From Darksidea phi (taxonomy: Eukaryota > Ascomycota > Dothideomycetes > Pleosporales > Lentitheciaceae), in NCBI GenBank assembly GCA_030770425.1, contig JASJFT010000208.1:1-64000 (forward strand): a stretch of DNA of 64,000 bases, in the 5' to 3' direction. The position numbers were made by a program, and so were the translations under genes. The first letter of the stretch is position 1. Each line of letters opens with the position of its first letter. Below the pieces are notes generated by a model that saw only the letters and a program-made list of their open reading frames with translations, ran no database searches and was not told the origin of the DNA. Shown piece after piece: positions 49,830-63,459 of this stretch.

Positions 49830-52800
49830 CTACTAGTATAGTATTATAGAATACTTCTATTATTAGTTCTTTAGAACGTAGTAACTATATAATAAAGTTT
49901 ATAGTAATAATCTTCTATAATCCTTCTATATTTTCTATTAGTTATAGTATTCTATAGAGTATATATTTAGTGTACTTATTATAATAATAATCTATATATT
50001 CTAAAAGTATCTAGATAACTAACTATCTTATATATAAAAAATAGTATATTCTTATTAGTTATTTAAGAGTTTTTTCTACTTCTTAGTATCTATATACTAG
50101 TACCTTATAATATTATTTAATAAATTCTTTTTATATTATTTTAGGTATATAGATCTTTTAGAATATATAGATAATTCTATCTTTTTCTTAAATTACTTCT
50201 TAAATTTTATTTTATTTATTTATTACTTCTATAGTAGCTATATAGATCTATTAAGTCTATTTATTTTCTTCTAGTTTAAGTATTATTTCTTATATTTTTA
50301 TTAATTTTAGGTAGTTATAAGTAATCGTTCTATCTAACTATAGTTTAAGAATTACTATACTAGATTTCTTCCTTTTTTAGTAGTTAGATCTTCTATTAAG
50401 TACGTCTACTTATTTATTTTCTAATTCTTTAATATATATAATCTTAATATTATAGATTATAAAGGTTTATATCTATTATATCTATCTTCTAATTAAAAGT
50501 TTATTTATTAAGAATTTTATTAGATTCTTATAATTTATATAGATTATAATAGAGTATTTAGATTTTTATAGATTAGATCTCTATTTCTTTAAAACTTTAA
50601 TAATTACTAGTAACTCTTTATTATAAATATTATAGTTAAGTTTAGCTAGTAATATTTTCTATAAGAAGTAGTATACTAGTTTAAAGTTATCTTTATTATT
50701 TTTCTATAGTAATACTACTCCTATTATATAGTCTAATACGTCTATTTTAATAATTAAGAATTCTTTAAGGTTATATATTTTAATTATAAATTCTCTTATA
50801 AATTATTCTTTAATCTTTTTAAAAGCTTATTAGTATTCTTCCTTTTATTTAAAGGGTTAATCTTTTCTTATAAGTTATATAAGTAGTACTATTATTATAT
50901 TTTATTATAATATTAACTTTTAATAAAAGTTATAAAATTCTAGAAATAATTATAGCTTCTTAAGATTTTTAGATATAGGCTATTCTTTAACTTTTTTAAT
51001 CTATTATAGGTCTACTTTAATTTCTTCTAGTTTAATAATAAATTCTAGAAACTCTATTTCTTATATATAGAATTTATATTTTTATAAATAAAAGTATAGT
51101 TATACTTTCTTAAGTATTTATAAAATCTTTTTTATATATTCTTTATATTTCTTTTCTATTTTAAAATAGATTAGGATATTATTAAGGTATACTATTATAA
51201 ACTAGTTAAAGTAATTTTATAAAATATTATTAATTTATTTCTAAAATATTATAGGTATATTAGTAAGTTTAAAGAATATTACTTAGTACTTATATAGTTC
51301 TTTCTTAGTTTTAAAAGTTATTTTCTATTCTTTACTTTTCTTAATTTAGATTTAATAGTATATATTCTAAATATCTAGTTATATAAATTATTTAGCTTTT
51401 TTTAATTAATCTTATATTTCTAATATTAAGGGTAAGAAGTATTAGTTCTTAATTATAATATTATTAAGTATTTAGTAATTAATATATAATTATAGTTCTA
51501 TAGTACCCTTTTTAGATATAAAGAGAACTAGGTATTCTATAAATAAGTTTAAGTATTAAATATATCTTTTTATAAGATTATCTTTAAAATATTTTATTAT
51601 AATCTTTTCTTCTTTCTTAGTTAACTTATAAATTAGTCTAAATTCTAAAGTCTTTTCTTCCTATAGTAGGATCGTATAGTCCTAGGACTAGTATTAAGAT
51701 AGACTTTTCTTAAATTCTTAAAATAATTCTTTCTATTCCCTATAGTATTCTAGAATATTATAGTCTTCTTAGGTCGTATTAGCTCTTTTCTATAGAAATA
51801 TTACTTATTAATTTAACTATTAGATATACGGATTAGCTTCTTATAGCTATAGTATTTTTAAGATTATATCTTAGTCTTTTAATATTTCTATAATATCGAG
51901 TATTTTATTTTCCTTTTTTTAGTTATATAGATTAAGCTTACCTCTAGTTTCGTATATTATAGATTTATTAAAGAGTTCTCCTTTAATAGTATATATAATA
52001 CTAGGATATTATTTCTTTTTTTAGGAAATCTTTCTTTATTAAATAAAGTCCTTACTAATAAAGTTTTATATAGCTCTACTATTAATTAAAGTAGTAATTA
52101 TTCTTCTTTAGTAGGTTTCTTAGATATAAATATAATCCTATTCTCTAGTTCCCTAAATTCTTATTTTCTTTAACTAATATTTTATATTAATCTTAGTCTA
52201 GATATACTTTAGATATTTATTCTCTAAATATTTATACTATAATCTTTCTAAAATATAGTTTAATAGTAGAAGTAGTTCTAGTATAATTCTTATATATTTC
52301 TTTTATTACTAATTCTTAAATTATTACTATTCGTATATTACTTCTAGTACGACTACTTAAATAATTCTTTTATTATAGTCTTTTATTAGATAGTAGTTAT
52401 TTTTTTATTTTAGTCTTTTATAAAGTCGATATTCTTTTTATATATATAAGATCTATATAATTTTAAAATATACTAGATATCTTATTTTATATTATAGATT
52501 ATCTTCTAGATTACTCTTATATCTTTAATTATTATATTTTATAAAGGTTATTCTTACGGGAATCTATTATTTAATTACTATATATTATAGTTATTCTTTA
52601 TTAACTATTTTTATAATATATTATATTTCTTTTTAGATTTTTTAATTAAGTATAAGATTTATAACGATAAAATTCTATTTAACCTATTATTTAAAATCTT
52701 TAAATAGTCGATATATTAAGTAAGATTTAGACTATTTTTTTATAAATCTCTTATATTATTATAAATATTATAGTTTTCTCTATAAACTATAAGGTTTAAA

Positions 52801-54180
52801 TATATATTATATTAAGTTCTAATACTAGTTCTATTTCTTCTTTAAATAGTTAAATTATTTATAAATATTTAATATTTTTATATATTATAATTAGATTTTT
52901 ATCTTTTAGTTTTAAGAATTTATTATTATTATTAATTATTTATAATAGTATATCTAGGGTATTATTAGAATCTTTCTTTTTTATAGATAAGCCTTTCTTA
53001 AGTACTTCTTCTTATACTTTTAATAAGAATAAAACTCTCTTTTAAGATTCTCGAGTTATAGCTACTTACTATTTTTATAATTAATAACTAATATTTAACT
53101 TAGCTTTATAGTACGTCTTATACTAGTTATATATATAAATTATCTAATATATAATATTATATTCTTATATTATAGCTATTTTATTCCTTTTACTCTACTA
53201 AATATATTAGGATTTCTCTTTCTTTAAATCTAATTTATAGTCTTTTATTAAGTATCTTTACTTCTTATATTTAAAATATACTTATTTTTTATAAAGCTTT
53301 TATTTTTTAAAATTCTATCTCCTCCTCTTAAGTTCTAGACTAGCCTCTAGAACTATTACTTCTAGTCTATAGTATTTTTCTTTCTTCTTTTTTTTATAGA
53401 ATTTAATCTTTTCTTTTCTTTTTAGGTTCTAGAGATAGAGGTTATTATTAATCTTAATAGCTTATTTAATTAGTCCTTTTATAATCTAGAGTTATTCTAT
53501 TTAAATTATTTTATAATAAATATAGTCTTTTAGTCCTTCGTAGTATTATAATATAAGAACTATCTCTTTTTATTAAATCTTTATAGTAAGTTATTTAAAC
53601 TTAGATATATAGGTTATAGTAGATTTTATCTACTTAAGATATATAATTTTTTATTTTATTAATCTTTCTAAATTAATATCTCTAAAGGTAATATATAGTT
53701 TATTTTTAAAATACTTATAATTTAAGAAGATAGTCTTTATCTTATTACTTTACTAAGTTTTTAGTAATTATAATTATTTATTTAGATATATTTTAAACTA
53801 GATAATAGTCTTTTTTATAAATTAGGTAGCTATAAATAATACTTTATTACTTTTAATAGATAGTTTTATTTAATTAAGATTAAGATAAATTACTATATTA
53901 ACTAAAAATCCTTTTAATTTTAATCTTATTTTATTAAACTTCTCTAGTTCTTTAAACTTTAATAGTTTATTTATATATCTTTAAAGTTAGATAGTTAACT
54001 TTATAAGTTAAACTTCTAATATATTCTCCTTCTTCTTAAATATATATTAATTCTTAATAATTTTTTTAAAATTTTTTATAGTTATACTACCTTCTAGGGA
54101 GTTAAACTCCCGATAACTTTCTACCTCTAAAGATTTAGCTTAAGTTAGTAACTATATTATTCTACTTTATTAGATTTCTT
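49830..54180 (-). pseudogene. RIPped gag to integrase part of the split chromovirus
   Basis: Minus-strand frame as in copy A. The RT active-site box is at about 51190-51170, with both Asp codons changed to Asn at 51183-51178. Gag and its knuckle region lie at about 54180-53000. The frame ends at the giant insertion within the integrase core and continues at 1973. Confidence 0.9.
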
Positions 54181-54226
54181 CTTCTATTATTATAATTAAC
54201 TATTTCTACCTACTAAATAGTTAAGG

Positions 54227-54691
54227 TATTAAATGGGGTCTAGATCTAATAGGTTATTTAGCCTCGTTTAGGGTTTATACTTAAGATAGAAAAGAAGAAG
54301 TAGAAATAAGTAGATAATAGTTTAATTATATTAATAAATAAGAATTAATTTAGATTTAAATTAACTATATAGAAGTAAGACTTATTTAGAAGATTTATAG
54401 TTATTATATATTAATTTAGTTTTCTTAGATCTATAGCTCTATACCTATAGATCTACTAAGCTATAGCTCCGTAGCTCTATTTTAATAGATCTACTAAGCT
54501 ATTACGTAACTCTTAGATCTATTCTTACTAAGATATAAATCTATTATATAACTTTCTAGTAAAGCTATTTATACTAATTATTATTTATACTATAGTCGTA
54601 GTCGTCGTATTTCGTATTAAAGCTAGTAATAGATTTAATCTTAGGTAGTTCTTCTTATTACTATTCTATAGTATATATTTAGTTCGTAATA
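54227..54691 (-). repeat. 5' LTR of the split chromovirus
   Basis: 465 bp; plus strand starts TATTAAATG and ends GTTCGTAATA. Equivalent to the 466-bp LTRs of copy C, a longer subtype than the 450-bp and 428-bp LTRs of A and B. Confidence 0.92.
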
Positions 54692-55055
54692 CTTAGTTAA
54701 CTTAATTCTTATTTTAATCTCTATAAGAGAGTCTAATAAAGTCTTACTAAATACTTTTATCTTCTTCTTACTTAAGATAATATAGTTAACTAGAGTTTAG
54801 ATTTACTTTTATTAAATATCTACTATTTTAATTAGATTATTAAGTCTTATATCTAAATTATTCTAAAAAGATTAAATAGCCCTAGACTAGTCTAGAAAGG
54901 GTAGAATTAACTTATATTAATCTTATAATACTTTCTTAAAGTTACTTTATTATAGAGTAGTATTTTAATATTTATATTAATATTCTTAGTAGTAAGTTTA
55001 ACTAGATAGATTTTATAAGTCTTCTTTTATATTTTAGTCTAGTCTAAAACCTTAG
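54692..55055. other. Host sequence between two chromoviruses
   Basis: 364 bp of AT-rich decayed sequence, the left side of the locus that continues at 62104. No gene can be named. Its last five bases, CTTAG, are the target duplication of copy C. Confidence 0.5.
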
Positions 55056-55521
55056 TATTACGAACTAAATATATACTATAGAATAGTAGTAAGAAGAACT
55101 ACCTAAGATTAAACTAATTACTAACTTTAATACGGAATACGATAATTATAACTATAGTATAAATAATAATTAATATAAATAGCTTTATTAGGAAGTTATA
55201 TAATAAATCTATATCTTAGTAAGAATAGATCTAAGAGTTATATAATAGCTTAGTAGATCTATTAGAATAGAGCTATAGAGCTATAGCTTAGTAGATCTAT
55301 AGGTATAAAGCTATAAATCTAAAGAAACTAAATTAATATATAATAACTATAAATCTCTTAGATAAGTCTTATTTCTATATAGTTAATTTCGAATCTAGAT
55401 TAATTCTTATCTATTAATATAATTAAACTATTATCTATTTATTTTAACTTTTTTTCTTCCTATCTTAAGTATAAACTCTAAATAAGGCTAAATAATCTAT
55501 TAGACCTAGACCCTATTAATA
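55056..55521 (+). repeat. 5' LTR of copy C
   Basis: 466 bp, starts TATTACGAAC, ends CTATTAATA. Confidence 0.92.
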
Positions 55522-55559
55522 CCTTAACTATCTAGTAGGTAGGAATAGCTAATTATAAT

Positions 55560-58500
55560 AATAAAAGAAGAAATCTAATAAAGTAGAGTAGTATAGCTAC
55601 TAACTTAGGCCGAACCCTCTAAAATAGAAAGCTACTAGAAATTTAGTTTTCTAGAAGGTAGTATAACTATAAAATTTTTTAAAAGAGTTATTAAGAATTA
55701 GTATATATTTAAGAAGAGGAAGAATATATTAAAAACTTAACTTATAGAGTTAACTATTTAACTTTAAAGATATATAAGTAAACTATTAAAGCTTAAAGAA
55801 TTAAAGAAGTTTAATAGAATAAGATTAAAACTTAAAGGATTTCTAACTAATATAGTAATCTATCTTAACCTTAATAGAATAAAATTATTTACTAAAAGTA
55901 ATAAAGTATTATTTATAATAATTTAGTTTATAGGGAAAGCTATTACTTAGTTTAAAATATATTTAAATAAATAACTATAACTACTAAAGACTTAATAAAG
56001 TAATAAGATAAAGATTATCTTCTTAAGCTATAAGTACTTTAAGAATAAATTATATATTATCTTTAAAAATATTAATTTAAAAAGATTAGTAGAATAAAAA
56101 ATTATATATCTTTAATAGATAAAATTTACTATAACCTATATATTTAAATTTAAATAACTTACTATAAAAATCTAATAAAGAGAGGTAGCCCTTATATTAT
56201 AATACTACGAAGGACTAAAAGACTATATTTATTATAAAATAATTTAAATAAAATAACTCTAGACTATAAGAGGACTAATTAAATAAGCTATTAAGATTAA
56301 TAATAACCTCTATCTCTAGAATCTAAAAAGAAAGAGAAAGATCGAATTCTATAAAAAGAAGAAGGAAGAAAAATATTATAGACTAGAGGTAATAGTTCTA
56401 GAGACTAGTTTAGAGTCTAAGAAAGAAAAATAGAACCTTAAAAAGTAAAAACTTTATAAAAAATAAATATACTTTAAGTATAAAAAATAAGAATATCTAG
56501 TAAAAGACTATAGATTAAGTTTAAAGAAAGAGAAACCCTAATATACCTAGTAGGGTAAGAGGAATAGAGTAGTTATAATATAAGAATATAATATTATATA
56601 TTAGACGACTTATATATATAACTAGTATAAGATATACTATAAGATTAAGTTAAATACTAGTTATTAGTTATAGAAATAATAAGTAGCTACGACTTAGAAG
56701 TCTTAGAGAAGAGTTTTATTCTTATTAAAAGTATAAGAAGAAGTACCTAAGAAAGACTTATCTATAAAAAAGAAAGATTCTAATAATATCCTAAATATAC
56801 TATTATAAATAGTTAATAATAATAATAAGTCCTTAGAACTAGAAGATAAAAATCTAGTTATAATATATAAGAATACTAAATATTTATAAATAATTCGACT
56901 ATTTAAAGAAGAAATAGAACTAGTATTAAAACTCGATATAATATATACTCGAGCTTTATAATTTATAAAGAAAACTATAATATTTATAATAATATAAGAA
57001 ATTTATAAGAAATAGTCTAAATCTTACCTAATATATTAATTATTTAAAGATTTTAAATAATAAATTAAATAAAATATTATTATTATAGATCTTATACTTA
57101 ACTATAGAATCTAGAAAGAAATATAGTATATTATAAAAATAGTTAATAAAGAATAACTATAGTATATAGTAATTAAATAATAGATTTCTATATAAATAAT
57201 CTCTATAAAATATAATAATTAAAGATATAAGATCGATCTAAGGAATAATCTATAATATAAAATAAGATATCTAGTATATTTTAAAATTATATAGATCTTA
57301 TATATATAAAAAGAGTATAAACTCTATAAAAGAGTAAAGTAAAAAAATAACTACTATCTAATAAAAGATTATAATAAGAGGGTTATCTAAGTAATTATAC
57401 TAGAAGTAGTATATAGATAGTAATAATCTAAGAATTAGTAATAAAAAGAATATATATAAATTATACTAGGACTACTTCTACTATTAAACTATATTATAAA
57501 AAGACCTTAGTATAAATATTTAAAGAATAAATATCTAAAGTATATTTAGACTAAAATTAATATAAAGTATTAACTAAAAAAGATAAGGATTTAAGAAACT
57601 AGAGGATAGAACTATATCTATCTTTAAGAAACCTATTAAGGAAAAATAATTACTATCTTAATTAATAGTAAAACTATATAAAACTTTATTAGTAAGAATT
57701 TTATCTAATAAAGAAAGATTTCTTAATAAAAGAAATAATACCCTAGTATTATATATACTATTAAAGGAGAACCCTTTAATAAATCTATAATATATAAAAC
57801 TAGAAGTAAGTTTAGCCTATATAACTAGAAAAAGAAAAACGAAATACTCGATATTATAAAGATATTAGAAGACTAAGATATAATCTTAGAAATATTATAG
57901 CTATAAAAAGCTAATCTATAAATCTAATAGTTAAATTAATAAGTAATATTTCTATAAAAAAGGGCTAATATAATCTAAGAAGATTATAATATTCTAGAAT
58001 ACTATAGGGAATAGAAAGAATTATTTAAAGAACTAAAGAAAAGTCTATTCTAGTACTAGTTCTAGAATTATATAATCCTATTATAAAAAGGAAAAACTCT
58101 AGAATTTAAACTAATCTATAAGTTAACTAAGAAAGAAGAAAGTATTATAGTAAAATACCTCGAAGATAATCTTATAAAGAGATATATTCGATATTTAAAT
58201 TTATTTATAGAATACCTAGTTCTCTTTATACTTAAGAAAGATATTATAGAACTATAATTATATATTAATTACTAAATATTTAACAATATTATAATTAAGA
58301 ACTAATACCCTCTATCTCTAATATTAAAAATATAAGATTAATTAAGAAAAGTTAAATAGTTTATATAACTAAATATCTAAAATATATATTACTAGATTAG
58401 AATTAAGAAAGGTAAGAAATAGAAAATAACTTTCTAAACTAAGAAAAGATTATATAAGTACTAAATAATACTCTTTAAACTTACTAATATACCCGTAATA

Positions 58501-60930
58501 TTTTAAGAATAAATTAATAATATTTTATAAAACTATTTTAACTAATTTATAATAGTATACCTTAATAATATCCTAATCTATTTCGAAATAGAAAAGGAAT
58601 ATAAAGAATATATAAAAAAGATTCTATAGATATTTAAGAAAGTATAATTATATCTTTATTTACGAAAATATAAATTCTATATATAAAAAATAGAGTTTCT
58701 AAAATTTATTATTAAATTAGAAAAAATTAAAGTAGACCTATAATAGATTAAAAAAGTTAAAAAATAGTCTATATCTAAGAATCTTAAGGAGCTATAATTA
58801 TTTCTAGAATTCTATAACTTCTATTAAAAGTTAATACTATAATAGAGTATAATAATAGTACTACTTATATAACTTATAAGAAAAGATTAACTCTTTAAAT
58901 AGAAGAAAAAGTACTAATAAGCTTTTAAAAAGATTAAAGAATAGTTTATAAAAGAATCTATAATTAAGATATATAATTCTAAAGAATTCTTAATTATTAA
59001 AATAGATATATTAGACTATATAATAGAAGTAGTATTACTATAGAAAGATAATAAAGATAACTTTAGACTAATATACTACTTCTTATAGAAGATATTATTA
59101 GCTAAACTTAACTATAATATTTATAATAAAGAGTTACTAGTAATTATTAAAGTTTTAAAAAAATAGAGATTTAATTTATAGGAATCTAAATACTTTATTA
59201 TAATCTATATAGATTATAAGAATCTAATAGAATTCTTAATAAATAAACTTTTAATTAGAAGATAGATATAATAGGTATAAACTCTTATAATTTATAATAT
59301 TAAAATTATATATACTAAAGAATTAGAAAATAAATAAGTAGATATACTTAGTAGGAGACCTAACTACTAAGAAATAAAGAAACCTAGTATAGTAATTCTT
59401 AAACTATAGCTAGATAGAATAATTACTTATAATTACCTAAAATTAGTAGAAATATAAGAAATAATACTTAAATTAGAAGAAAATAAATAGACTTAATAGA
59501 TCTATATAGCTACTATAAAAGTAATAGATAAATAAAATAAAATTTAAGAAGTAATTTAAGAAAAAGACGGAATTATTTATATATTCTAAAAAGTCTATAT
59601 ACTTAAGATAATATAGAAAGAATTTATTAGATAATACTATAAGATACTAATATATAGATACTAAGAAGTAGAAAAAATTCTTAAATAATTAATAAGAATA
59701 TACTATTTTTTATATATAAGATAGTTAGTTATCTAGATAGTTTTAGAATATATAGATTATTATTATAACAAGTATACTAGATATATACCCTATAGAATAC
59801 TATAACTAATAAAAAATATAGAAGAATTATAGAAGATTATTACTATAGACTTTATTATATAGTTACTATATTCTAAGGAACTAATAATAGAAGCGTCCTA
59901 TAATACTATACTAGTAGTAGTAGATAAGTTTATAAAGTACGCTTACTTTATTCTATATATAAATAAAGGAAATATAGTAAAATAACTTACTTATATCTTA
60001 CTAAAATATATATTTAGTAAATATAGAATATTAGATAAAATTATTTTAAATAAAGATATTAAATTTATAGTAAAGTTCTAGTAAACCCTTATAGCTAAAC
60101 TAGAAATAAAATATAGTATATTAACTATCTATTATCTATAGATAGATAGACTAACTAAATAAATAAATTAAATAGTAGAGTAATACCTTAGATATTATCT
60201 AAACTACTAATAAAATAATTAGGTTATACTTTTACCTATAATATAATTTATATATAATAGTTTATAATATAGTATAATAAAGATAATACCTTTCTTCGCG
60301 AATTATAAAATTAAATTAGAAATATATAAAGAATCTAAATAACTCTAATCTTATAGTTAGAATAAGAAAGAAATAGTAAAAATTATTCTATAAATATACT
60401 AATAACTTAAAAAAGACGTAGAATTCCTTTAAAATAGAATAAGTAAGTACTATAATAAGAAGTAAAAGAAAGTACCTACTTTTAAAAAGGGAGAAAAGGT
60501 ATAATTACTATAAAAAAATATTAAGAGTAAGTAACTTAATAGTAAACTAGACTATACTAAGATTAGACTCTATAAGATTAAGAAATAAGTCTTATTTATA
60601 AACTACTAATTAAGACTACCTCTATAAATAAAAATCTATCCTATATTCTATATTAACTTACTAGAAAAAGTACTATAAAATATTAAACTAGTAGTATACG
60701 AAGTAGATATATATAAAGAAGATAATAAAGAATAAAAAGTAAAAGAAATCCTAAATAAAAATATTAGAAATAGAAAAAATTATTACCTAATCTAATAGTA
60801 AGGAATAAATAAGAATAGGAAACTATAGAAATAAATTTAAGAATTTAAAGATAATTTTAATTATTTTAAGAAACTTATAGAGTACTAAAACTATAATTTT
60901 AAAGGAAACCTAGAGATAAGATAAGTTTAT
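55560..60930 (+). pseudogene. RIPped gag-pol polyprotein of copy C
   Basis: Same frame as copy A, more decayed. Gag begins near 55560 and its zinc knuckle, with Tyr replacing Cys/His, is near 56465-56515. Protease is near 57660. RT spans about 58190-58830; its active-site box reads YLNNILIYF, with Asn codons at 58564-58569. RNase H is near 59000-59360, integrase near 59590-60500, and the chromodomain (EILNKNIRNRKNYYLI) near 60735-60890. Confidence 0.9.
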
Positions 60931-61637
60931 CTTATAATAAGTTAAGAAGATTAGTATTATCTATAATATAATAAAAGACGTTTAATAAATTAAGAGAAGT
61001 AATATTATTTATAATATTATAAGTAATATTTAGAGTAGTTAAAGAGACCTTTAAATTCTCTTATTACTCTAGTTACTAAAACTCCGTCTCCTTCTTATCT
61101 AGCTTAGCTTTTAGTACTTAGGATTATACCGCTAACTTCTTATAAAAAACTACTCTTTACTTTTCTAAATAATATACTTATATTTAAGCCTTTACTAGCT
61201 TATTAAGAAGCTCGTTTTAAGTCTTTTAAGTCTTTTTTAGTTACTATTAAAGTTTCTCTTCTATATAGTCGACGGATCTTATTAATAGTAATAAGCCCTA
61301 ATATACGAGTTTTACTACTTAATATAGATAAATCTTCTAATAATAAAATACTAAATATATAATAAGAACCTTATATATTAGTATAAATATACGTCTTATA
61401 ATATCTACTATCTTTAAATAAAATAATATATAGTATTCTTAACTATAAATAATAACTATAGGAAAATATTTTAGAATTATAATAAAGAATTTTATTAATA
61501 AGAGTAACGTATTCTTAAGTTTTATATAATACTATAATAGATAATAATAGCCTCTTAATATAGGGTCCTAATACTAATATAGCTAAATACTAGAACTAGA
61601 ATAACCTCTAAGCTAAAGGTTTAGAGAGAAGAGATAG
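60931..61637 (+). other. 3' region and polypurine tract of copy C
   Basis: No recognised domain. Ends with the purine run TTAGAGAGAAGAGATAG at 61621-61637, the polypurine tract. Confidence 0.65.
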
Positions 61638-62103
61638 TATTATAAACTAAATATATACTATAGAATAGTAATAAGAAGAGCTACCTAAGATTAAACTAAT
61701 TACTAGCTCTAATACGAAATATAATGACTATAACTATAGTATAAATAATAATTAGTATAGATAGCTTTACTAGAAAGTTATATAATAGATCTATATCTTA
61801 GTAAGAATAGATCTAAGGGTTACGTAATAGCTTAGTAGATCTATTAGAATAGAGCTATAGAGCTATAGCTTAGTAGATCTATAGATATAGAGCTATAGAT
61901 CTAAGAGAACTAAATTAATATATAATAACTATAAATCTCCTAGATAAGTCTTACTTCTATATAGTTAATTTCGAATCTAGATTAATTCTTACCTATTAAT
62001 ATAATTAAACTATTACCTATTTATTCTAACTCCTTCTCTTCCTATCTTAAGTATAAACCCTAAACGAGGCTAAATAACCTATTAGGCCTAGACCTCGTTA
62101 ATA
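61638..62103 (+). repeat. 3' LTR of copy C
   Basis: 466 bp, starts TATTATAAAC, ends CGTTAATA. Confidence 0.92.
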
Positions 62104-62329
62104 CCTAGTATCTACGTAAATACTAGAATCTAAATATAATAGAGTCTTAGAAGAGTTAATAAACTTACCTTATATAACCCTATACTAGATTAGTTTAGAT
62201 TATTTTAGATTAGACTAGTATATCTATACTAGGAACTAATTAAGTACCTCCTTACTAGTCTTTTTTACCTAAAGTCTACTCTTTATAAATAAATCTAATA
62301 GATTTAAAATACTTATAATTAGGTATAGA

Positions 62330-63020
62330 TTTAGTAAAATAATTAGTAATATCTTAATTATAATTCTAGTTACTTCTTTTTAAGCCTATACGCCCTAAAT
62401 TAGTCTAGAATCCTAAAGGTCGCCCTAAAACTACTTATCTAGTAGTAGTCTTATCCTTCTAAGCTATACTTAAGGTAGTAGAGAATATCTAGCTAGTCTT
62501 TAGTAGTAATCTAGTCTAATTTAATATAAACTTATTTAGATTATACCTAGAAGTCCTTCTTAAGATAGAATTAATAGAAATAGAGAGATTTCTATTTATT
62601 CTTAATAATATCGTTATAGAGGTTTATAAAGTAGATTATATAAGAATAAAATAAGATTAGTATATAAAGTTTAGTTTTAGTAAAGAGTTTCTTATAAATA
62701 GTACTTAAGAATAATATAGTCTAGTCTAAAAAAATCTTAGCTAGTTTTAATAGATAGTAATTATATTCGTTGAATCTAGGTAAGCTATAAAGTAGAATAA
62801 AGGAACTTAATAAGAGCTAAAGAAATACTAAGAAGATTAATTAGGACTAGATTAGTTTAAATCGGCCTAAAGGTCTATAAGCTATAAAAAGGAGAAAACT
62901 TACTAGACTAAAATGAATTATAGTAGAGGGTTATTATTAAAAAAAAGATCTAGGTAGCTAATAAGTACTATATATATTATAGTCTAGTATACTACTAGAT
63001 TATATAATCTACTAGTATAT
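62330..63020 (+). pseudogene. Unidentified ORF right of copy C
   Basis: I do not recognise the product. A single plus-strand frame, TAA/TAG read through, gives a Ser/Pro/Gln-rich part (about 62350-62560), then RINRNREISIYS, RLYKNKIRLVYKV*F**RVSYK and RAKEILRRLIRTRLV*IGLKVYKL*KGENLL. It belongs to the locus interrupted by copy C and continues outside any chromovirus. Confidence 0.45.
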
Positions 63021-63459
63021 CCTATAAAATAATATTATTATAGACTAATTTTTTTAACCCTATAATTTTCTCTTACTAACTTAGGGCCGAGCCTAGACTA
63101 GACTAGACTAGGGACTTAGGGGCGAGTTTTATAAAGAGAAGGGGCTTTATAATAGATTATATCCCTTCTTTAATCTAGAATACTCTTAGCTAGTCTAAAC
63201 TCTATACTACGTCGGGTTCTACTAGACCTCGACTATATTCCTTAAGAAACTATCTCTATTTAGGGCTAGCTAGATATTTATACCCCCGCTACTTCTAACT
63301 TAGAAGGGTAGAGGTTCGCCTTAAATAGATAGCTATAATCTAGGTCGCTTAAGCCTAATTTATACTAGATTATATTTCTACTACCTAGACTAGTACTATA
63401 AGTACTAATTTTATTTTTATAAAAAGTTAATATTATCTTTTCTAATAACTTAGAGGAAG

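Larger units (their letters stand above)
49828..54691 (-). mobile_element. Right part of the split chromovirus
   Basis: The 5' two-thirds of the element whose 3' end is at 1-1973: 5' LTR (54227-54691), gag, protease, RT, RNase H and the start of integrase. It is AT-richer than copies A and B, with most CG replaced by TA. The following CTTAG may be its right target duplication; the left one lies outside the window. Confidence 0.92.
55056..62103 (+). mobile_element. Complete Ty3/gypsy chromovirus, copy C
   Basis: 7048 bp with two 466-bp LTRs and the same gag-pol order as copy A, flanked by CTTAG (55051-55055) and CCTAG (62104-62108). CG sites of copy A are mostly TA here, so it is older or more heavily mutated. 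Frame gaps and extra A/T changes are more frequent. Confidence 0.95.
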
